In this document: positions 56,099 to 64,000 of the stretch, piece after piece
How the letters are laid out: every line of letters starts with the position of its first letter
Numbering within the stretch: position 1 is the stretch's first letter
Source: Haloarchaeobius amylolyticus
GTDB taxonomy: Archaea; Halobacteriota; Halobacteria; Halobacteriales; Natrialbaceae
DNA: 64,000 nucleotides
Assembly (NCBI RefSeq): GCF_026616195.1
Contig: NZ_JANHDH010000001.1
Span: forward strand, 1,302,001 to 1,366,000
Direction: 5' to 3'
The notes under the pieces: generated by a model
Seen by the model: the letters and a program-made list of their open reading frames with translations, nothing else
The model's database searches: none
What the model was told of the DNA's origin: nothing
Position numbers and translations under genes: made by a program

Positions 56099-57128
56099 TA
56101 TCTGGGATTACGACCACCTTGCCAAAGCCCTCACGGTTCTCCAGCATCTCGTGGGCGCGCTGGGACTCGCTCATCGGGAGCGTGTCGCGGATCTTCGGCT
56201 CGAACGTCCCGTCCCAGACCAGCGAGAGCGCCTTCTCGGCCTCGCCGTGGGTCGCCATCGTCGACCCGATGATATTCAGCTGGTTCCAGAAGATGCGGTT
56301 GATGTTGGTCTTCGGCCGGGGGCCGGTCGTCGCGCCGCAGGTGACGATGCGGCCGTCCTTCGCGAGGGACTTCAGCGAGTTGTCCCAGGTGGCCTCCCCG
56401 ACGTGGTCGACGACCATGTCGACGCCGCGCTTCCCCGTCATCTCGCGGATCTTCGCCGCGAAGTCCTCGTCCTCGTAGTCGATGACGTGGTCGGCGCCGC
56501 ACTCCTTCGCGTGTTCGAGCTTCTCCTCGCTGGAGGCCGTGGCGTACACCTCCGCGCCGGCGTGGGCGGCGATCTGGACCGCGGCGTGGCCGACGCCGCC
56601 GGACGCACCGAGGACGAGGACGGACTCGCCCTGCTGCAGTTCGCCGCGCTCGACGAGCATGCGCCAGGCGGTCTGGAAGACCAGCGGCGCCGCCGCGGCC
56701 GTCTCCCAGTCGACGTGCTCGGGGACCGGCGTGAGGTTCTCCTCGGGGATGGCGGCGTACTCGGCGTGGACCCCGCGGACGTGCTCCCCGATGACGTGGT
56801 AGTGCACGCAGAGCGCGGTGTCGCCGGTGCGGCAGAACTCGCACTTCCCGCAGTGGACGCCCGCGAGCAGGGCGACGCGGTCACCCGGCTCGAATCGGGT
56901 GACGTCCTCGCCGACCGACTCGACGACGCCCGCGGCGTCGCTGCCCGGGATGTGGGGCATCTCGAGGTCGACGCCGGGCAGGCCCCGCCGGGTCCACACG
57001 TCGAGGTGGTTGAGCGCCCCGGCCTTGATGTCGACCAGGACCTCCTCGCTCCCCGGCTCGGGGTCCGGGAACTCTCCGTACTCGATGACGTCCGACTCGC
57101 CGTGCTCGCTGAACTGGACGGCTTCCAT
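56088..57128 (-). CDS. Zinc-dependent alcohol dehydrogenase / MDR-family oxidoreductase
   Basis: 346 residues. GroES-like N-terminal part: INPEPGSEEVLVDIKAG-like stretch, VWTRRGLPGVDLEMPHIPGSDAAGVVESVGEDVTRFEPGDRVALLAGVHCGKCEFCRTGDTALC. The Cys cluster CGKCEFCRTGDTALC is the structural zinc site. The Rossmann fold is ESVLVLGASGGVGHAAVQIAAHAGAEVYATASSEEKLEHA. The catalytic-zinc His of classical ADHs is not obvious, so it may be a quinone-reductase-like MDR enzyme, though NADPH specificity cannot be read. Substrate unknown. It overlaps a small membrane protein gene downstream by 11 bp. Confidence 0.87.
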   Translation of the reverse strand: MEAVQFSEHGESDVIEYGEFPDPEPGSEEVLVDIKAGALNHLDVWTRRGLPGVDLEMPHIPGSDAAGVVESVGEDVTRFEPGDRVALLAGVHCGKCEFCRTGDTALCVHYHVIGEHVRGVHAEYAAIPEENLTPVPEHVDWETAAAAPLVFQTAWRMLVERGELQQGESVLVLGASGGVGHAAVQIAAHAGAEVYATASSEEKLEHAKECGADHVIDYEDEDFAAKIREMTGKRGVDMVVDHVGEATWDNSLKSLAKDGRIVTCGATTGPRPKTNINRIFWNQLNIIGSTMATHGEAEKALSLVWDGTFEPKIRDTLPMSESQRAHEMLENREGFGKVVVIPDSEL

Positions 57129-57244
57129 GGTCTGACCGTCCAGTCGCTCATTAAAAACCCTGTGTGTTCGTCCGATGTCTTACCTCTTGTTCGACTATCG
57201 TCGAACCACGGCCGGTTTTGTGCCCGGCACCCGAAACCGCGGCC

Positions 57245-57859
57245 ATGAGCGACCACGACCACGGGGATGCGGACGGGCACGGCCACGACGACCACGACCA
57301 CCACGGCCACGACGGGGACGGAGGACACGACCACGACCACCACCATCACCACGACATCACCTCCCTCGGCTTCGGCGTCGTGACCGTCTCGTCCTCGCGG
57401 ACGCTGGAGGAGGACGCGGCGGGCGACGCCCTCGAGGCCGCCATCGAGGACGAGGGCCACGAGGTGACGGTGCGCGAACTGGTCGCCGACGAGTTCGACA
57501 ACGTCCAGGGGGCCGTCTCGCGGCTCACCGAGCGCAAGGACGTCGACGTGGTGGTCACGACCGGCGGGACCGGCGTCACGCCGGACGACGTGACCGTCGA
57601 GGCCGCGAGACAGCTGTTCCGCAAGGAGTTGCCGGGCTTCGGCGAGCTGTTCCGGCGGCTCTCCTACGACGACATCGGGACGACCGTGGTCGCGACCCGG
57701 GCCACCGCGGGCATCTCGCAGGGCTGTCCGGTGTTCTGCCTGCCGGGGAGTCGCCCGGCCGTCGAACTCGGCATCGAGGAGATAATCCTCCCCGAGGCGC
57801 CCCACCTCGCCGGGCTGGCACAGCGTGCCATCCCCGACGAGGACGAGGAAGAGGAGTAA
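57245..57859 (+). CDS. moaB: MoaB/Mog-type molybdopterin adenylyltransferase-like, His-rich N-terminus
   Basis: 204 residues. Residues 1-36 are Asp/His/Gly-rich, with about 15 His including a run of five (SDHDHGDADGHGHDDHDHHGHDG). The MoaB domain follows: SLGFGVVTVSSSRTLEEDAAGDALEAAIEDEGHEV, VVVTTGGTGVTPDDVTVEAARQLFRKELPGFGELFRRLSYDDIGTTVVATRATAGISQGCPVFCLPGSRPAVELGIEEIILPEAPHL. MoaB/Mog adenylates molybdopterin before metal insertion. The His-rich head is metal-binding-like and precedes the domain. The ATG at 57245 is chosen because upstream codons would add a non-conserved stretch. Confidence 0.9.
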   Translation: MSDHDHGDADGHGHDDHDHHGHDGDGGHDHDHHHHHDITSLGFGVVTVSSSRTLEEDAAGDALEAAIEDEGHEVTVRELVADEFDNVQGAVSRLTERKDVDVVVTTGGTGVTPDDVTVEAARQLFRKELPGFGELFRRLSYDDIGTTVVATRATAGISQGCPVFCLPGSRPAVELGIEEIILPEAPHLAGLAQRAIPDEDEEEE

Positions 57860-58177
57860 TCAGCCCGGGAACGGTGCGAGCGTCGCGGTCAGGACGGCCG
57901 CCTCGTCCCCGTCGTTGCGCGCCCCGTGGGCGACGCCCCGGTCGTGGAACACCACGCCGGGTGCGGAGACGGTCTCCTCGGTGTCGTCCTGGATGACGGT
58001 CACGGTCCCCTCGACGACGTGGAAGACGTTGGCCGACGAGCCGTGTTCGTGCGGTTCGAGCGTCGCGCCGGGGCCGAGTGCGAATGCCTTCACGAGCACG
58101 TCGTCGGCGACGACGACCTCTGCGTCGAGCACCTCGCCCGCGTCGGGGTCGAGGTCCGGATAGCGGTCAAGCGCCAT
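57860..58177 (-). CDS. Cupin_2-domain protein
   Basis: 105 residues, a single cupin: VVVADDVLVKAFALGPGATLEPHEHGSSANVFHVVEGTVTVIQDDTEETVSAPGVVFHDRGVAHGARNDGDEAAVLTATLAPFPG. Metal ligands appear as His43 and His45 (EPHEHGSSANVFHV) and the His in GVAHGARND. Small cupins of this kind often bind metal and act as enzymes or small-molecule sensors. It is tail to tail with moaB (0 bp gap), which does not imply a shared role. Confidence 0.8.
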   Translation of the reverse strand: MALDRYPDLDPDAGEVLDAEVVVADDVLVKAFALGPGATLEPHEHGSSANVFHVVEGTVTVIQDDTEETVSAPGVVFHDRGVAHGARNDGDEAAVLTATLAPFPG

Positions 58178-58261
58178 GGTCGATTCTGCGGCGGCACCGC
58201 TCTTAGCGATGGTGGTCGAAGAAAAAGCGCGACACGGGTGAGCAGGGACGACCGAACCCGC

Positions 58262-59302
58262 TCAGTAGTAGCGGCGCCGGAGCCCCCAGGTCGGCCGGAA
58301 CGTGAACGGGCGCTGGCGGACGGGGAAGTAGCCCCGCGGGACGGGCTGGCGGGCGCGCTGGCCGAAGCAGCTCGTGCACGGGTCGAAGGCCCCCTCCGAC
58401 TTGATCCAGTCGACCTCGATGGGCGGGGCCGGCTCGTCGGTCGGGCAGAGTATCTCCTCGTCCTCCTCGACCGGGAACTCCTCCTCTTCCTCCTCGATGG
58501 GCTCCTCGTCCTCGGCCGCCTGGTCGTCCAGCGTCGCGTCCGTCACGAGCTGGAGTTCGAGCATCGGCTGGTCACCCTCGGCCTCGAGGTAGCCGAGCGC
58601 GATGCCACTGTAGGCCTTGCCGCCCTGCAGGTCGACCTCGGCGGTCGCGACCGGCTCCGGCGGCGCCTCGGGTGGCGACTCGGGGTCGATGGCCGGGTAC
58701 ACCTCGATGGCGTGCGGGCCGGGCTGGCTCGTCAGGTACTCGCTGGCGGAGCCGAACGACAGTTGCTCGACGACCTGGATGTCGTCGGGCGTGATCTCCT
58801 CCTTGAGGGCGACGAGGACCACGTCGACCTCGGGCGCGTCGGGTGACGCGTGGATGAGACGGATGGCGACCTCGTCCTCCATCGGGGCCGTCGCCATGTC
58901 CTCGAACGCCTGCGGCTGGAAGGTCGCGGCGCCGATCTCGCCGAGGGCCATGATGGTGAACTTGCCCTCCGCGAGGTCGATTGTCTCGCTGAAGACCACG
59001 GTGTCGGGCTCGCCGGCCTTCGTGATCTCGACGTCGTGCTCGCCGGTCTCGAGTGCGAGGTACTCGCTCACGGTCCCGAACGGGACGTTCGAGAGCACGA
59101 GGTCACCGTCGACGAGCACGTCGACGTCCGGCGCGTCTGGCGACGCGTGGATGACGCGCAGCTCGGTCATCCCCGCAGCGGCCTCCTCCTCCGTAGACTC
59201 GTGATAGTCCGCGCGGACGACGACGGTCCCCAACCCCCCGAGAGCGAGTGTCCCGCCGACGATACCGACCGACTGTAGAACAGTGCGTCTGGTTGCTACC
59301 AT
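58262..59302 (-). CDS. Tat-secreted DUF4397 protein with acidic linker and basic aromatic tail
   Basis: 346 residues from the ATG at 59302. MVATRRTVLQSVGIVGGTLALGGLG is a Tat signal. Two DUF4397 repeats follow (LRVIHASPDAPDVDVLVDGDLVLSNVPFG...; IRLIHASPDAPEVDVVLVALKEE...SFGSASEYL). An acidic linker (EEDEEPIEEEEEEFPVEEDEE) then leads to a C-terminal part with CTSCFG (CxxC) and Arg/Phe/Tyr-rich RQPVPRGYFPVRQRPFTFRPTWGLRRRYY. The switch from acidic to basic and aromatic is unusual in a halophile. Role unknown; a cell-surface or adhesive function is possible. A paralogue lies at 60170-61237. Confidence 0.8.
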   Translation of the reverse strand: MVATRRTVLQSVGIVGGTLALGGLGTVVVRADYHESTEEEAAAGMTELRVIHASPDAPDVDVLVDGDLVLSNVPFGTVSEYLALETGEHDVEITKAGEPDTVVFSETIDLAEGKFTIMALGEIGAATFQPQAFEDMATAPMEDEVAIRLIHASPDAPEVDVVLVALKEEITPDDIQVVEQLSFGSASEYLTSQPGPHAIEVYPAIDPESPPEAPPEPVATAEVDLQGGKAYSGIALGYLEAEGDQPMLELQLVTDATLDDQAAEDEEPIEEEEEEFPVEEDEEILCPTDEPAPPIEVDWIKSEGAFDPCTSCFGQRARQPVPRGYFPVRQRPFTFRPTWGLRRRYY

Positions 59303-59477
59303 AGCACCCGTACTGAGGTGAGGAACCCGGTTAGGTAAGCGCCCGTTCACTCGTCGGGAGAAACAACTCAGAACCCGACATATTTTTGCCGGGGGAGAAA
59401 TCAGCGTACTCGAATGCATTCGCAATCGGGAAACTTCGATATCATCCCGATTCCTGATACGACGGTTCGCGGATGAT

Positions 59478-60092
59478 TCATCGCGGCCCATCGCCCCCGG
59501 CGAACCCGCCGCCGGTGTACCCCGGGATGGACCCGACGGGCAACACGTACCGATCCGCCGGGAGGCCGGCGGGGTCGACGCCGACACCCGCGAGGGCGTC
59601 GGTCGCGCGGCCCTGCCCGTCGTGGGCGACCTGGAGCCGCTCTTCGAGGGCCGCGACCAGCCGGTCCGCGTCGCCGACGAACCACAGGCGGAGGTCGCCG
59701 TGGCCCGGCCGGAAGCAGACCAGCGTGGCGGTGCCGAACCACGCGTCGATCCGCCCGCGCTCGACCGCGACCAGCTCGACGGTGTCGTAGGGGACCACGT
59801 CGCTGGTGCTGTCGACGCCCCCGCGGGTCCGCTCCAGCCGGTCCTCGTAGAGCCGTATCTCGGTCGAGCGCGCCTCGTACACCCCCGGCAGGACGAAGTA
59901 CCCCCAGACCAGCGCGAACACCGCCGCACCGACCACGAGTCCCGCGCTCGGGCCGAGGACCGGTGTCAGGTACCGCCCGCCGACGACCGCGAAGGCGACG
60001 GCGAGGAACCCGCCGAGCAGGTACGCGCCGGGCGTCACCAGCAGCGGACGCGGGTCCGCCTCGAACGTCTCGATTGGGCCGCTAGTCGTCAC
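59478..60092 (-). CDS. Membrane PH-domain (bPH2-like) protein
   Basis: 204 residues from the GTG at 60092. Two hydrophobic helices: LLGGFLAVAFAVVGGRYL and GLVVGAAVFALVWGYFVLPGVYE (about 22-70). A PH-like beta-rich domain follows: ARSTEIRLYEDRLERTRGGVDSTSDVVPYDTVELVAVERGRIDAWFGTATLVCFRPGHGDLRLWFVGDADRLVAALEERL. It lies between two DUF4397 genes on the same strand. The start is uncertain: upstream codons to 60191 (ATG) would add 33 residues of low-complexity sequence overlapping the next gene. Function unknown. Confidence 0.65.
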   Translation of the reverse strand: MTTSGPIETFEADPRPLLVTPGAYLLGGFLAVAFAVVGGRYLTPVLGPSAGLVVGAAVFALVWGYFVLPGVYEARSTEIRLYEDRLERTRGGVDSTSDVVPYDTVELVAVERGRIDAWFGTATLVCFRPGHGDLRLWFVGDADRLVAALEERLQVAHDGQGRATDALAGVGVDPAGLPADRYVLPVGSIPGYTGGGFAGGDGPR

Positions 60093-60169
60093 GGTCGGGT
60101 GATGGGTCGGCCACGCGAAAGGCGTTGTGGGCGCGGCGTCAGCGGGTCGACGACGAGGCTCCCGGCGGC

Positions 60170-61237
60170 CTACGTGTCCCCCGTCTGCCACGGCGACTGG
60201 AAGTCGTCGCCGGGGGCGGGCCCGCGGCCGCGCGGGCTGTGGACGCCACGGCGGCGACGGCGTTGCCAGCCGCCACCGCCACCCCCGTACCCGCCGGACC
60301 AGTAGTCGTCCCAGAAGTCGTCGCCCCAGTAGCCGCCGCGGCCGTCGTCACCGCGCCAGTAGCCGCCCCGCCAGTAGCCACCGCGGCCGTACCCGCCCCG
60401 ACCGTACCACGGCGGCCGGCGACGGCGGCGGCGCAGCGGCGGGATGCTCGTGAGCGAGACGCGCTGGCTGGCGGTGAGGTCGTCCGCCACGGGCAGCAGT
60501 TTGAAGCCGCGGTCGCCGCCGATGGAGAGCGCGCCCGTCTCGTCGAAGAGGAACCCGTGGGCGAAGACGGTGTAGGTCGCGCCGCCGGCGAGCGCCAGCA
60601 ACACGTCGAGTGAGCCCTGCCCGCCGGGCTTGCGCAGCGTGAGTTCGAGCATGCCCGCGGGGACCGTCTCGTAGTCGGTCGCCTCCCCGAACTCGAGGCG
60701 GCGGGCCAGCCGGCCGACGCCCTGTGCCCCGACGTTCACCGCGCCCGCGTCGGGCGAGACGTGGACGATTCGGACCCGCGCCCGGTTCCGCGGGACGGGC
60801 GTGTTGTCGTCCTCGAAGACGAGCAGTTGCGCGTCGTCGCTCGGCAGGCTCGGGCCGGCGACGACGATGGTGTAGTCACCCTCGCGCAGTCGCAGGGTGT
60901 CCTCCGGCCCCTCCACGATACCGGGCGCGAACGTCTGGACGTCTAGGATCGTCCGAAAGTCGAACAGCCCGGGTCGGAGTTCCGCGTAGGGGGTGATCCG
61001 GCCGTAGCCGAACCCCTCCAGCACCTCGTAGTCGTTGACGAGCAGGTCGAGTGCGGGGCCGTCCGGGACGGCGTGGAACACGCGGGCAGCGACAGGGTCG
61101 GCCGCCGCGGTGGCAACGTCGTCGTCATCGAACGGGAACTGGTCGTCGTCGGCCTGTGCCGCGACGGGCCACCCCCCGAGTGCCGCTGTCCCCCCGACGA
61201 TACCGACCGTCTTGAGCACGGTTCTGCGTGTAGTCAT
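60170..61237 (-). CDS. Tat-secreted DUF4397 protein with Gly/Arg/Tyr/Trp-rich tail
   Basis: 355 residues. MTTRRTVLKTVGIVGGTAALGGWPVAAQA is a Tat signal with a likely signal-peptidase site after AQA. DUF4397 repeats are at about 44-130 (ARVFHAVPDGPALDLLVNDYEVLEGFGYG) and 155-255 (VRIVHVSPDAGAVNVGAQGV). The C-terminal about 90 residues carry LRRRRRRPPWYGRGGYGRGGYWRGGYWRGDDGRGGYWGDDFWDDYWSGGYGGGGGG and more Arg. This low-complexity, basic, aromatic tail is foreign to a typical acidic haloarchaeal protein. It sits upstream of the PH gene and has its own TATA-like promoter (about 61263-61270) behind the 61287-61348 inverted repeat. Confidence 0.8.
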   Translation of the reverse strand: MTTRRTVLKTVGIVGGTAALGGWPVAAQADDDQFPFDDDDVATAAADPVAARVFHAVPDGPALDLLVNDYEVLEGFGYGRITPYAELRPGLFDFRTILDVQTFAPGIVEGPEDTLRLREGDYTIVVAGPSLPSDDAQLLVFEDDNTPVPRNRARVRIVHVSPDAGAVNVGAQGVGRLARRLEFGEATDYETVPAGMLELTLRKPGGQGSLDVLLALAGGATYTVFAHGFLFDETGALSIGGDRGFKLLPVADDLTASQRVSLTSIPPLRRRRRRPPWYGRGGYGRGGYWRGGYWRGDDGRGGYWGDDFWDDYWSGGYGGGGGGWQRRRRRGVHSPRGRGPAPGDDFQSPWQTGDT

Positions 61238-61286
61238 CGCGACTGACTAGCACGGGTCCTGCAAGAATAGCGATTACTTACGGTAA

Positions 61287-61348
61287 CTGGGGGAAGGGTC
61301 GGTTACTCCTCCCAGGTAGCTGTGCGGTGTACCGGTTACTTCCCCCAG
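61287..61348. repeat. Inverted repeat with GGTTACT direct repeats upstream of the 61237 gene
   Basis: CTGGGGGAAG (61287-61296) and CTTCCCCCAG (61339-61348) form a 10-bp inverted repeat with a 42-bp centre; CGGTTACT occurs at 61300-61307 and 61333-61340, and GGTAACT at 61282-61288. The region lies 20-80 bp beyond the TATA-like promoter of the secreted DUF4397 gene, where a regulator would be expected to bind. Confidence 0.4.
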
Positions 61349-61383
61349 TGCGGCGAGAGGAGCGGCGTGAGAACGGCGTGTGG

Positions 61384-61710
61384 CTACGAGGACGCGAGTT
61401 CCTCGGCCACCGTCTCGGCGTCCAGCAGCGCCGGGTCCACGGCGAGCACCTCCTGCCCGCTGACGAACTCCGGCAGGGAGTCGTCGGTGAACACCACGAT
61501 GCGGACGTCCGCGTTCATCGTCTTCGCGATGGGGATGGCGGTCGCCTGTCCGACGTCCGTGAGGACGAACAGGTCCGCGTCGTGGATGCCCGCCTCTTCG
61601 AGCGCGGGGCGGTTCGCCACGTCCGGGATCACCGTCACCTCGATACCTTCGGCTTCCAGGGCGGCGACGAGCGCGTGCTCGTCCGTCCCGGCGAAGATGG
61701 CCTTCGTCAT
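61384..61710 (-). CDS. Small Rossmann-like protein after guaAb (DUF7126-like)
   Basis: 108 residues: MTKAIFAGTDEHALVAALEAEGIEVTVIPDVANRPALEEAGIHDADLFVLTDVGQATAIPIAKTMNADVRIVVFTDDSLPEFVSGQEVLAVDPALLDAETVAEEL. Alternating strands and helices give a TrkA-N/CBS-adjacent-like nucleotide-binding fold (FAGT...VLTDVGQA). The gene begins 4 bp after the stop of guaAb and so is part of the pyrG-guaAb operon. I recall it as DUF7126 in haloarchaea, sometimes mislabelled CTP synthetase from its position. No catalytic residue is identified. Confidence 0.65.
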   Translation of the reverse strand: MTKAIFAGTDEHALVAALEAEGIEVTVIPDVANRPALEEAGIHDADLFVLTDVGQATAIPIAKTMNADVRIVVFTDDSLPEFVSGQEVLAVDPALLDAETVAEELASS

Positions 61711-61714
61711 CGTC

Positions 61715-62631
61715 TCACTCGTACTCGATGGTCGCCGGCGGTTTGTGCGTTACGTCGTAGACCACGCGGGCGACGTTGTCGTTCGTCCCGGTGATGCGGG
61801 ACTGGATGCGCTGGAGCGTCTCCCAGTCGATGTTCTGGGCGCGGGCGGTCATGCCGTCGCGGGACTCCACGGAGCGGACCGAGACGACCCAGCCGTGGAC
61901 GCGGTTGTCGCCCTTGACGCCGGTCGCCTTGCCGATGACGGCCGCGAGGGCCTGCCACGGGTCGTACTCCTCGAGTTCCTCCTCGATGATGTGGTTCGAC
62001 TCGCGGGCGACCTCCAGTTTCTCCTCGGTGATCTCGCCGATGACGCGCACGGCGAGGCCGGGGCCGGGGAACGGCATGCGCTCGGAGACGACCTCCTCGA
62101 GGCCCATCGCGCGGGCGACCTCGCGGACCTCGTCCTTGTAGAGGTCGCGGACCGGCTCGACGATGCCCTCGAAGTCCATGACCTCGGGCAGCCCGCCGAC
62201 GTTGTGGTGGGACTTGATGCCGCCCTCGGACTCGATACGGTCGGGGTAGATGGTCCCCTGCACGAGGTACTCCGCGTCGACCGCCTTCGCCTCGCGCTCG
62301 AACTCGCGGATGAACTGCTCGCCGATGATCTCGCGCTTCTCCTCGGGGTCGGTGACGCCCTCCAGCGCGTCGAGGAAGCGGTCCTGTGCCTCGACGATGT
62401 CCAGCGAGTGCATGTAGTCGAACGTCTCGCGGATCTGCTCGGTCTCGCCCTTGCGCATCAGGCCCGTGTCCACGTAGATGGGCACGAGGTTGTCGCCGAT
62501 GGCCTCGTAGGCCAGCGCGGCCGCGACCGAGGAGTCCACACCGCCCGAGAGGGCGATGATGGCCTTCGAATCGCCGATTTCCTCCTGTATCTCTGCGACT
62601 GCTTCGGGGATGAACTCGTCTGTGTCTACCA

Positions 62632-62632
<1 letters not shown>
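61715..62632 (-). CDS. guaAb: GMP synthase ATP-pyrophosphatase subunit (GuaA C-terminal)
   Basis: 305 residues. Archaea split GMP synthase: this subunit activates XMP with ATP, and a separate glutaminase (GuaAa) supplies ammonia. The PP-loop is [25 protein letters not shown] with SGGVDSS at 29-35. [41 protein letters not shown] and [27 protein letters not shown] are family signatures; the dimerisation domain ends in [27 protein letters not shown] (IEWE-like end). Its ATG overlaps the pyrG stop by one base (TAATG). The glutaminase subunit is not in the window. Confidence 0.95.

Positions 62633-64000
<1,368 letters not shown>

Overview
This 64 kb window looks like chromosomal DNA of a halophilic archaeon (class Halobacteria). 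The evidence is high GC with strong G/C at third codon positions, strongly Asp/Glu-rich proteins, Tat (twin-Arg) signals on nearly every secreted protein, a PGF-CTERM-type tail, archaeal TATA boxes about 25-29 bp before start codons (leaderless transcripts), archaeal DnaG, split GMP synthase and a siroheme-based heme route. Both ends are cut: the left edge carries the tail of an unknown gene and the right edge lacks the N-terminus of pyrG. I found no tRNA, rRNA, CRISPR array, insertion sequence or phage gene, so most of the window is core genome.

Layout. 0-8.4 kb: HAD phosphatase, HtpX-like protease, LWR-salt/pterin dehydratase pair, a secreted HExxH protein, a PQQ-type sugar dehydrogenase, then a heme cluster on the minus strand (fused siroheme decarboxylase, precorrin-2 dehydrogenase, hemA). 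8.4-16.7 kb: small proteins, an active-type cis-prenyltransferase, a four-gene DUF4129/DUF58 membrane cluster, a second and degenerate cis-prenyltransferase, a DUF92 kinase-like membrane protein and a GNAT enzyme. 16.7-26.3 kb: hydrolases, dnaG, a membrane-anchored wHTH regulator, HAD, acetyltransferase, MFS transporter and a HFX_2341-type regulator. 26.3-33.6 kb: possible leader peptide plus valS, DUF1405, a CGCGG-type putative RiPP precursor, pdxS and thrB. 33.9-41 kb: two FAD oxidoreductases flanking a candidate structured RNA (about 35.29-35.66 kb), then small haloarchaeal proteins. 41-54 kb: carB, cupin, PrsW, a secreted peptidoglycan-hydrolase-like protein, a solute-binding-protein/histidine-kinase pair, carA and a divergent Lrp regulator. 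54-64 kb: idi, ADH, MoaB, two secreted DUF4397 proteins, a PH-domain protein, guaAb and pyrG.

How the genes connect. hemA, the precorrin-2 dehydrogenase and the AhbA/AhbB-like fusion serve tetrapyrrole and alternative heme synthesis. The two cis-prenyltransferase homologues, the DUF92 protein and idi touch isoprenoid and lipid-carrier metabolism. carA, carB, guaAb and pyrG serve carbamoyl phosphate and nucleotide synthesis. carA and carB lie about 8 kb apart on opposite strands but share a nearly identical 20-bp element before their TATA boxes, and one copy sits between carA and a divergent Lrp gene.

Most notable for follow-up: the candidate structured RNA at 35.3-35.66 kb, the shared car operator, a Tat-secreted modular murein-hydrolase-like protein in an organism without murein, the orphan CGCGG peptide, the complementary cis-prenyltransferase pair, the SBP-kinase operon, and two DUF4397 proteins with basic aromatic/Gly-rich tails. 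All assignments come from reading motifs; no database search was run.
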